Source of the DNA: Catenaria anguillulae PL171
Lineage: Eukaryota > Blastocladiomycota > Blastocladiomycetes > Blastocladiales > Catenariaceae
Length of the DNA stretch: 64,000 nt
Direction of reading: 5' to 3'
NCBI GenBank assembly: GCA_002102555.1
Contig: MCFL01000020.1
Coordinates: 310,001-374,000 of the forward strand
Part shown: positions 22,280 to 30,586 of the stretch, one piece after another
Layout: every line of letters begins with the position of its first letter
Position numbering within the stretch: the stretch's first letter is position 1
Notes under the pieces: model-generated
Told to the model about the DNA's origin: nothing
What the model saw: the letters and a program-made list of their open reading frames with translations, nothing else
Database searches by the model: none
Program-made: the position numbers and the translations under genes

Positions 22280-23393
22280 AGTCAATCCTTGGATCAGTGG
22301 AGGTGCGCGCAGGTGTAGTTCTGGTCACATGGTTGCATCTGTTTCCATTCACGTCTCTTAAACAACTGGTCACTCTCTACCTCTCAATGCTATTGTACTG
22401 GGTGTCCCATTTAGATAATTTAGACCTTTGTACTTATTTGTCCTCCATAAATTTCTCACTATGTTTACGTTGTTAACTGCCTGGGTCGATGTCGAGGCTG
22501 TGCATGCCTGTCTGCACGTTACATGTGTGCAATAGTGTATGCTGGCCCTCAGGCCTTCAATTGGTCACCAATTTCTCTGTCCGTCTGTCTGTCTGTCCTG
22601 AAACACATCAATGTAATAGATCACTCGGGCTTTCAACGGCTTGCTCGCGAGCCTCAAGCTCTGAATACGTATGGAAAGAGTCTACGAAGTGTGCCAGTTC
22701 AATGTTCCCAGACATGACCTGATCCCATTTGGCAATCGCGAAACATAATTCAGGGCGAGCCCGAGCTTACACAAGTCTACAACCAATTTGAAAGTATTTC
22801 TCAGACATATTGGCACAACACATCCAAGTTTGGGCCGTTTTTATCGAGTGGAGAGATGTGCGCTACCAACGCGAAATCCGGAGGTGTGCGATGATGGAGG
22901 CTCTGATGAAAGGTTGCTGGCTGCGAACACTCACGCGCGAAACGTGTGTTGTAGATTTCGACTTTGGTAAGATATAGAAAGCAGCAATCGTTGTTGCCCC
23001 AACTTGATAGGGGAGACAGTCCGGTATTTATACCGGTGTGGGACGACTTGACTTGTCTCGAAGGAGTCGGTTTGACCCTCTCTGGGTGAGTATTGTCTCA
23101 CTCTCATCAAATCTTGGTGTGACAAGTAAAGCATTGACTCGCCAATTCATCCGCTGACTCCTCGGCAGCCACGAGTAATGTTCCCATTGGCTCATCGCCC
23201 CCTCTATGGCTCCTCCATGGCTCATCGCCATGGCCCGTGTAAGTATCAGTCTCATTCACACATTTGTGACTGGAGGACGATCCATCCATGCATCCATGAA
23301 TGGCGAGGCCTTGGTTTACAACAACGTGATATATTTCATTTCTACAACAACTATGTATATGAACCAATTTCCCCGGAAAGAGCTCTACGACGT
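22280..23393. other. Right subterminal region, no gene seen
   Basis: Contains the right inner inverted repeat. Around 23180-23240 there is a short imperfect repeat of GGCTCATCGCC and CATGGCTC. No open frame shows coding bias. Confidence 0.5.
22536..22855 (-). repeat. Right inner inverted repeat, mosaic subterminal block
   Basis: Reverse complement of the left block: 22733-22855 pairs with 9430-9552, and 22536-22596 pairs with 9592-9649. The inner repeat lies 1673 nt from the right outer terminus, against 1658 nt on the left. Confidence 0.8.
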
Positions 23394-24420
23394 TCAGCGA
23401 AATGGCCTCCAATCCGACTGGTCGGCAAACATAACGCCTGTACCAATGGCAATGAAGCACTGGTTTGCACAATCCTGGGCCTCCTCGGATTGTTTGCCAT
23501 TGCCAACTTGAAACTTGTACGACTTGGGCAGCTTGCCTCGCATTGCCCGGACAAGACGTGGCAAAGCACTGACATACTGCCCTTTGGCCCTCTTGTGTCT
23601 TGCGCTGACAGGGTCCCAGAAACGGATCAACGCCGCCTCACGGTCAACACTCAACAGGGCGTGGTGGGTGTGGACTTGGCCTCGCTGGGCTTGGATGACG
23701 TTGCTGGTTTCCACGTGTAAAAGAAAAATGTAACGCTTGACATCCTTCTTGCGGCGAAAGTCCACCACGGCGGTGCTTGCAGAAGTCCATTCCGTGGTCG
23801 TCGTGGGTGAAATATGGTGTGCTTTTTTGTGGCCGCTTGAGACCCAACCAACAAGTTGTGGGTGAATGTGGAATGAATCCCCATCCGCCGCAATCTCGGC
23901 ATACTGCGAAAGTAGCCCAGTGACTTTGCTGATAGGGTCCCCCATTTTGAGATGAGGCAAAGGGAAAGCTGGAGGCGTGGCAGATGACTAGAGAATATCG
24001 TGAACGGATGCTGCCAGTGAGTATGCCTGGACATGAGGACCGAAGGTGACGGTTGCAGGGATGCGCTGGTACCATTGCGGAATGTGACTGGCGAGTACGT
24101 AAGCTGAGCCTTGCCCTCTTGTTGGGTCCAGTTGCATCATAAAAAACGGCGTCACACTGCTGTCAACCCAGAAGCGAAGGAGTGATCGACAAAACGAGTT
24201 GGATCGCTCAATCACGAAGTATCAACCTCCCCGCAAGTGTACAGACAGCTGGCAGATGTACATAGAACCATTTTGCTCTGCGGGCCGAAGCTGCGACGCC
24301 CTTCACTTTGTTGGTTGTTGACGCTTCTCTGAGGCCTGAGGGCCAGGACAGCGCATATGAACTTGCCTGTGCGTCAGCACCAGGTTGGCCATTTAATACG
24401 TAATGGATGTTGACCATCAT
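23394..24420 (-). pseudogene. Decayed Ulp1-like (C48) cysteine protease gene
   Basis: The open C-terminal block (23960-23394) ends with features of Ulp1/SENP proteases: RYIFLLHVE before an HHALLSVD segment (candidate catalytic His), RFWDPVS (candidate Asp), and AQDCANQCFIAIG (candidate Cys). The upstream segment 24215-23991 (FFMMQLDPTRGQGSAYVLAS) continues in the same frame but is cut by a TAG at 23990-23988. A further block near 24420-24210 is in another frame with no clean splice between. It is therefore probably a pseudogene, or has introns I could not resolve. Ulp1-like domains are often captured by large DNA transposons. The assignment rests on motif pattern only. Confidence 0.4.
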
Positions 24421-24504
24421 GACGTCATGACTATCACCGCAATGATCAGCAGAATGTCCGGCTTTGGCTTGACTCTGGCCCAATCTGGCCGGACATCCCT
24501 ACCC

Positions 24505-24528
24505 TGCCGGACATTTTTTTGCACAGGG
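24505..24528 (-). repeat. Right terminal inverted repeat
   Basis: Exact reverse complement of 7772-7795. Inward of it are further GCCGGACAT cores at about 24487-24496 and 24455-24463 (opposite orientation). Confidence 0.85.
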
Positions 24529-24967
24529 TCGATATCCTACCAATGTAGGTAGCGCCGCAATTGTACATGTGTGATATTCGCGAGACTGCAAACAACATGA
24601 ATCTCTCCGTGCTTTGTACATGTGTGAGTTGGAAGCGGTAACAAACGAGTACCATGTACCCAAGTTGTGTAAAATATATCAGGGGAACGGTTACCTGAGT
24701 GTATGAATGTACGAGTGAGCCGTGTGGCTACCGCAATGTGCTGTCCAACCCCCATTAGCTTCAATTCCTGCTCTCAGCTCTCGGTTGCTCCCAGGCCAAC
24801 ATGGACACTCGATGTCGCACACGACCAGATCACTGAACTCACCACGACGAATACTATACATGTAGAAAGGAAAATGCAAGGCTCGAGGACGCAAAATATC
24901 TTCCTCCACATTTGCGAGCTACAACGGCCAACAGACTTGATCTTGCACTGCACGCCGCAGGATAGAA
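24529..24967. other. Spacer between transposon and secreted gene 2, no gene seen
   Basis: About 440 nt forming the 3' flank of the secreted-protein gene that follows. No coding bias on either strand. Confidence 0.5.
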
Positions 24968-25434
24968 TCACGGAATGAACTTGAAAGACTTTGGAATCAC
25001 CACGTTGCCCTGAGCGTCCTTGAACAAATGTGTGCCTTGGCCGTCAAAGTAGGATACAATCACGGGGTCCTTGTCAGCGACCTTGCAGCCCCATTCGTGG
25101 AACAGGAGCAGCGAGTAAGCACGGCGGTCACCGCTGGGATACATGGTCTCGACATTGACTAACCCAAACAGGCATCAATAGAGGTGTGTGAGAATCTTTT
25201 GAAGAGCGTACCAAACTCAAGGGGCAGCGTGCCCTCGAGCCCACGGCATTCCTTGGTCACGGCCAAATAGTCGCCGTCAACTGCAAGGTGGACAGTACCA
25301 CCATTGTTGGCATAACGGATGGTCGCACGCGGGTTGGGCGGCGGCAGGCCGGAGGGGCCGCCACGGTATGGAGTTGGGTTGGCCAGCGTTGAAACGGCGA
25401 GGGCGAGGAGAGCGACAATCAAAGTGGATTTCAT
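24968..25434 (-). CDS. Small secreted protein, family member 2
   Basis: Exons 25434-25212 and 25158-24968, with a 53-nt GTACGC...TAG intron in the same place and phase as its paralogues, give 137 residues. The signal peptide is MKSTLIVALLALAVSTLA. The mature part has PRATIRYANNGGTVHLAV, KECRGLEGT (Cys 1), RRAYSLLLFHEWGCK (Cys 2), YFDGQG and DAQGNVVIPKSF, ending shortly after. It is closest to member 1, from which it is now separated by the 16.8-kb transposon, suggesting the two arose by tandem duplication before the insertion. Confidence 0.85.
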
Positions 25435-26538
25435 GGTTGGTATTGAGAAGTTTGGCTAGAATAGGTGAGTGAGTAGGTATAGAAAGTTGGAGTACGGATG
25501 GAGAGCACTGTGATTGGGAGAGGCGAGTCTAGGTGGCTCCATGTATTTGTACCTTGTGCGACATACATTGCCGCTAGCTCGCTAACAGGTGTCGACAGCT
25601 TGCGAAAGGCTCCCACCGCACTGCATCAGCAAACGACGGTGTCAAGGTTTTTCCAGCTGCGACATGCGGGCCGCAACAGCAAGCATCTGCGTCGTGCGGA
25701 CACAGTAACGATACGGAGATTAATACGAGTCGCAGCGGGTGCAACTGGAAGTGTTCGCAGCGAATTCCATGGGTTGAGTTGGCGTTGGAAACTCATCAGC
25801 TGCGTGGACGGTGAACATGTTGAACCCAGAGTGCGAGTAGGTAGGTATGAGATAGCCGGTATGCAAGTACCTCGAGAGTCATTTTCCGTCAGGGGGACGC
25901 CGGTGCAGTGTAAACCTTCTCACGAGTAGCAAACGATGCTTTGTTCTGTTCGTGTTTGTTCCCCTTGTCTCACACAAAGTTGATCACCCGCGCGCTCAGG
26001 CTGTGTGCAGCACACATTTTCGCCGTCGCTCACGTTTCACGATGTCGATTGCATGGGCGGTGAACGCTTGAGACATTGCCATCCCGGCCACCCAACTTTG
26101 CCGGCACAGCGCAGTCACTAACAAATCATGCCGCCGTGCGCAACCTCGTTCGTGCGCGCAGAGGACGCTGAGCGGTCCAAACGGCGGCTGCGGAACTGCG
26201 TATGCGTCGCTCTCACTCTGCCGGGCTGAAAGGGCTGCATCAATCTCAGAATGAGTTGCAGCAAGCTGGCAAAGTTACATTCTAGCACGAAGCGGAATGC
26301 GGGAACGCCGGAGCATTAACTTTTGCACCATGCTGACTTGCTTGCGAGCGAGCTCTGGCGGGGTGGCCCGGTGGGACACTTGCCCTCCACCGCCAATCTG
26401 AGGCAGCAGACGGAGAGCAGGAGACTCTATCGGCGGGTGAAGTATAAAATGGCCAGACCTGCCCACGTGCATTCTCTCAGTACATGGCTCACACGCTTAA
26501 GAAAACACCACTCTGACAATCTCAATACCAATCTAATC
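25435..26538. promoter_or_regulatory. Divergent intergenic region between secreted genes 2 and 3
   Basis: About 1.1 kb serving as upstream region for both divergent genes. Parts near gene 3 (a CGCTTGAGACATTGC block at about 26066 and a GCGGAATGCGGGA block at about 26290) recur upstream of gene 4, so regulatory sequence was copied along with the gene. No gene seen. Confidence 0.55.
26443..26449 (+). promoter_or_regulatory. TATA box of secreted gene 3
   Basis: TATAAAA lies 96 nt before the ATG at 26539, in a good position for a promoter with a leader of about 65 nt. Gene 4 has only a weaker GGTAAAAATG in the comparable place. Confidence 0.5.
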
Positions 26539-27077
26539 ATGTTCAAATCGACTCTCCTCACCACCCTCCTCGCGGTGCTCCTGGTCGCCAGCACTGCCTC
26601 TGCTCACCCGGCCCAACCCGCGCGCGAACGCCCACCCAACGACCCGACCGCGACTCTTACGTACGCCGATAATGCCGGCACTGTGCGTCTGGTGGTACCC
26701 GGAAAGGACTGGCAAGTTGCCGAGACGTGCCTGGGCCTGCAAGGTGACCGAGGGGTTGTTTACGGTAGGTTTTTACCATACCTGGAAACGTTTGAACGCA
26801 TGCCGTTCTGGATCTTCAACTGACACGTCATGTTGCGTTTCAATCGTCTTGTGTAGCCGAGGTCTTGACTCGTTACCTTACTGGGGACCAGCGCCAAGCT
26901 TATAACCTGCAACTGTACCCTGACTGGGACTGCAAGGAGAACGATCCGGCCACAGGCCATTTCAAGCGGTCGTTGCGTGTGATGACGTACGACGGGCAAG
27001 GCAAGGCCATGACGGATGAAGACGGCAAGGTGTTTATTCCCAAGTCGGCCCAGTTTTTCCCGGCGTACAGGGAGTGA
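26539..27077 (+). CDS. Small secreted protein, family member 3
   Basis: Exons 26539-26764 and 26857-27077 (intron GTAGGT...TAG) give 148 residues. The signal peptide is MFKSTLLTTLLAVLLVASTASA, followed by a Pro-rich mature N-terminus. Family marks are TATLTYADNAGTVRLVV, ETCLGLQGD (Cys 1), RQAYNLQLYPDWDCKE (Cys 2), TYDGQG and DGKVFIPKS. Length and exon sizes equal those of member 4. The intron position and phase are the same as in members 1 and 2, which supports common descent despite about half the residues differing. Confidence 0.87.
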
Positions 27078-27921
27078 ATCCATCGCTCAGAGTGTCAGAA
27101 TCGTTGCTCAAGTTGACTCGAGAGAAAGTGAGAGGGAATGAATGGATGGAATCCAGAACTATTTGTTGTTGAGTAACAATTCCTTGTAATCAATCAAATA
27201 TGTGTTGCCTGAACTGCGTTGTGTCGTGTCCGTCAGCCTCGAGCGGATTGCTTCTGGTGAAAGGTCTGTCTCACACTTGTCATAAAGGATCCTTTCCTGA
27301 ATAGACAGAGCAGACGTTGTAAACATGAAATCATTTACAAGCTGGACTTGGTCCTCATACCATCTCTCTTTTTATCTAAGCCAGTGTGTACTTTGCCCAA
27401 CTCGGCGACCGTTCGTCACTCCCCCGATGATTCCCAGTACTACCGAGCAAGGTGAAGGCGGCGTACGCTTGAGACATTGCAACCCGACCGAAGTTGCGGC
27501 TCCGAAGGTGTGGCATGCAATCACCGACAAATCCCCACCGCCGTGCAACCATTTGCACAGAGCTTGATGCTTCATGTTGATGGTCCAAAGGCAGCTTGGC
27601 AGTGCCGCGTCGCGTTGACGATGTTTCTCGCCGAAACGCCTGCACGGGAATGGGTTGCTGCAAGATGTCGAAGTTACACATTGGTATGTAGCGGAATGCG
27701 GGAGGGCGTGAGCATACAGTACCTCCTTGTGAGCGAGCGCTGGTCGGGAAGGCTCCCTCTCCAACAGACATATCAAGCCCATGAATAAAGACCAAGACTC
27801 GGTCGCCAGCGGGTAAAAATGCCTCCCATGCCCGCCTGTGTCCTTCCCTCATTTCATGCCAGTCATCTCAATTCAATCAACTCACCACTCTCATCATAAC
27901 AATACAAATACCAATCCAATC
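27078..27921. other. Intergenic region between secreted genes 3 and 4
   Basis: Holds the terminator of gene 3 and the promoter of gene 4. Blocks near 27466 and 27690 repeat sequence found upstream of gene 3, consistent with tandem duplication of the whole unit. No gene seen. Confidence 0.5.
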
Positions 27922-28450
27922 ATGTCCAAGTCCACTTTCCTCACTACCCTCCTCATGGCCGCCCTGCTCGTCAGTACCGCCACAGCCCACCCGCACCCGT
28001 ACCCGCGCGAGCTCCCGCCGGACAACCCAAAGGCCACGCTCACGTACGCCAACAATGCGGGCACTGTGGAGCTGTCGGTGCAAGGCACGCACGACATTGT
28101 CGCCAAAGCGTGCAAGGAAATGCCGAGCGACCAAGGTGTTGTTTATGGTACGTCCATTCAGGGGTTGAATTGTAGACATGATGCCACAGAAAATTAACGT
28201 CTTCATATGTCTATGTATTTATTGTACAGCCGAGGTGCTGACTCGATACGTCACCTGGAACCAGCGCCAAGCGTATCACTTGGTCCTGTTTCCCAGCTCG
28301 GGTTGCAAGGAGCGCGATCCGGCCACGGGCGAGTATCTTGCCGCGGCACGCATCTTGACGTACGATGGCCAAGGCCAAGAGTTGCGCGATGAGAATGGAA
28401 AGGCGTTTGTGCCAAAGTCGTATGGGCTTCAGCCGGCGTACAGGGTTTGA
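27922..28450 (+). CDS. Small secreted protein, family member 4
   Basis: Exons 27922-28147 and 28230-28450 (intron GTACGT...CAG) give 148 residues. The signal peptide is MSKSTFLTTLLMAALLVSTATA; the mature chain starts with a His/Pro-rich stretch. Family marks are KATLTYANNAGTVELSV, KACKEMPSD (Cys 1), RQAYHLVLFPSSGCKE (Cys 2), TYDGQG and NGKAFVPKS. It is a tandem copy of member 3, with the same exon lengths. Confidence 0.87.
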
Positions 28451-28675
28451 CGGAAGCTGCTGTGTAGCTTGGAAGTATGTAGTCTCGTTCTCAAGCGTAT
28501 CGGAGAAAAGAATGGTGTGAAAAAAAGGGAAATGTATCAGTGTACGAACGAAATGAAAAAGTGAAGTAGTTGTTGTTCGACATGTGCTTGATTCATTGTG
28601 AGGGGATAAAGAAAGAACGATGCTCTTGTACAGATTATCATAGTTATACACAAGTTCACATCGACACAAGGCTAT

Positions 28676-29515
28676 TTACATGCTGGACTTGACCCACTTG
28701 TCCTTTCTCTCCTTTGTCTCCTCATTCTCGTCCGTCAACATATCCTTGACCACCTCAGCGACTTGCTCGTCCAACTCAACACAATACTCGCGCCCACCTT
28801 GCCTCAAGAGCATTCCCAACATGCCCTCATGCTTGACCCGTTTCCGGACGAGCTCCAAGTCTTGTACAATCAACTGGTACTGCTCGCCACCATAGTCGAC
28901 AGTCACGCCTGTGCGAATGGCACCCATGGCCGAACTAAACTTGATGGATTTGGCATTGTTCAACGCGACAATGTACTTTGCCCCACGTGCCTGACCAACA
29001 AATGTGGCGAGAAACAAGAGCAAAAAGCCGAGCGATTTGAATTGGGTGCGCAAGTCGGGGCGAACGACGAGGTTGTCGCCCTCAGTGACGAGCGTGCGGT
29101 CCGTGAGTTGTGGGAAGTTGGTGACTTTGGCGAGGTGGGCGAGGGATGTGTAGTATTCGAGTGCGAGGCGAGGCGAGTTGGGTGGCGTGATGGAGGCAAT
29201 GGCGATGAGCTCTGCGGGCTGGTCACTGGTAGGAGGAGAGGGCGGGTGGCCATGCGGGATAAGTTCGGCGAGGAGAAAGAGGGCGTGTTTGTCGGCAGCG
29301 GTGGCCGCTTCATAAGTGCCGACCGTGTTGATGGATTGAGGTTTGGGTGAATTGGAGGCAGCTGAGAGTTGATCATCATGACCAAAGACCGAGTCTCTGA
29401 GTTTGAGGATGGCGGGGCGGTCCTCAAGATCTGGGCGCTCGAGGCGGATTCGGACGGTCGGCAGATCATGCCTGGCGGTGAGGGTGGTGGAGCTGAGAGT
29501 GGAGCTGGCGGACAT
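28676..29515 (-). CDS. GNAT-family N-acetyltransferase-like protein
   Basis: A single exon encodes 279 residues. The core has the order expected of a GNAT fold: an N-terminal strand VRIRLERPDLEDRPAILKLR, a central strand with PAELIAIASI, NLVVRPDLRTQFKSLGFLLL preceding the acetyl-CoA loop region (RPDLR..GFG-like), a helix LFLATFVGQARGAKYIVALN, and a C-terminal AMGAIRTGVTVDYGG resembling the last strands. The acyl acceptor cannot be told from sequence. The gene is convergent with secreted gene 4, about 225 nt away. The ATG at 29515 is the first in frame. Confidence 0.62.
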   Translation of the reverse strand: MSASSTLSSTTLTARHDLPTVRIRLERPDLEDRPAILKLRDSVFGHDDQLSAASNSPKPQSINTVGTYEAATAADKHALFLLAELIPHGHPPSPPTSDQPAELIAIASITPPNSPRLALEYYTSLAHLAKVTNFPQLTDRTLVTEGDNLVVRPDLRTQFKSLGFLLLFLATFVGQARGAKYIVALNNAKSIKFSSAMGAIRTGVTVDYGGEQYQLIVQDLELVRKRVKHEGMLGMLLRQGGREYCVELDEQVAEVVKDMLTDENEETKERKDKWVKSSM

Positions 29516-30586
29516 GATGTGGACTCTGGACTGTGGCGCGTTGTTGTCACGCGATTCAGTGAGTGGCTGTGAACAATTGATCAGTCAGGCAGGCATAGGT
29601 AAGCACGTGGGTATACATGGAGTGTGCTCGTGCGTGGCCAGTATCAATGCTTTACTTTCGCCCGTGCGTGCGTATGTACACCAAGTCGTCAGTCGCTCGG
29701 GGCGGAATGGAGTCGAGTTGACCGAGTTGGCCGTTCGCGTTCGGAGATCGGTTGGCAACGCCACCGGTGCGTTCACGTGTCGTCGTGTGAGGATCAGGTG
29801 GGACGCCGATCACTGATCAGTCGTTGATCACTCTGGCATTTTGTCTTGACCACAAATGTCAATGATGATACATAACTTCATAAAGTATGTATTGTGTCAA
29901 GAAAAAGAAAAAAAAAATGAATAAGGTTGGAGAGGCAATGGAGTGCAATGAGACAAGTAGACTCGATGAAATTTTGCTTTGCAACTGTGTTTCCATTTTC
30001 GCCAAAGCCTGCTCAAGTCTGCTCAAGTCTATGTACTTCCAAATGAAGACAAGATGCCGACGGACTCCATTTTCCCCCATTCCATTCCTCGCCCATCCAT
30101 TGCGCTGTCGTCCACACGCAGCCGCAAAGAGTCCGAGGCGGGTCACGGATTTGGATTTATACATAGATATCTTCATCTTGATCGGCCCATTGGTCGGTAA
30201 GTATGCTGGGTCGGTCGGTCGCCTGCAGCGGCCGGGCACCAATGGAACGGGTCCCCTTTGATCCAGGCCGGGCGGTATACGGTAGAAGTAACCGGGCCCC
30301 GCTGGCAGCTCGCGATCGGATACGGCGGCCCTTATGAGAGAAGTGGAGCTGGAGGCAGTGTCCATTCGAATTCGTTTAAATACGGAGCGGATGTCCCCCC
30401 CCCCTGGCTGCACGCGTTGGAAGCCCTGCCCGTCTCTGGCCTGCCTGTGTGCCGTCCCGCCCGCCGCCACGTTTTTCAATCTCGATTCTCGTGTCTTCCC
30501 TCGCTTGCTCTTGATTGTGTGCCGTGACTCTTGACTTGACTGTATTGTTCCGACCGTTGGCGCCGCCTCCGCCCGTCGTCCCCATC
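29516..30586. other. Long divergent intergenic region, no gene seen
   Basis: About 1.07 kb between the divergent acetyltransferase and His-rich genes. It contains an A-rich run near 29905 and a C9 run near 30397. Open frames lack coding bias. Confidence 0.5.

Larger units (their letters stand above)
7772..24528. mobile_element. 16.8-kb composite DNA transposon with 24-bp terminal inverted repeats
   Basis: The outer ends are a perfect 24-bp inverted repeat starting CCCTGTGC, with a 7-base A run, ending TGTCCGGCA (7772-7795, and its complement at 24505-24528). Both ends carry further copies of a GCCGGACA core within 130 bp, like the subterminal protein-binding motifs of CACTA and related elements. 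Inside are a Plavaka-like transposase, a Gln-rich repeat protein, a DDE_1-type transposase, an orphan gene, a decayed protease-like gene and two tandem arrays. No matching target-site duplication is evident (left flank ends CAATCGCG, right flank starts TCGATATC), so it may have eroded, or the true ends may lie slightly elsewhere. The element sits between two secreted-protein paralogues. It may be a nest of two elements rather than one unit, because a second inverted repeat lies at 9430-9552 and 22733-22855. Confidence 0.72.

Noticed and set aside
20861-22361. Alternative long frames over the Gln-rich tail (Leu/Arg- and Ala/Arg-rich on the minus strand, Cys/Ser/Asn-rich on the plus strand)
   Set aside because: They are shadows of CAG/GCG-rich repeats. 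The intron 3 junction of the upstream exons fixes the Gln-rich frame.
28680-29350. Plus-strand frame of 195 codons opposite the acetyltransferase gene
   Set aside because: It is the antisense of a well-supported single-exon GNAT gene and shows no domain.
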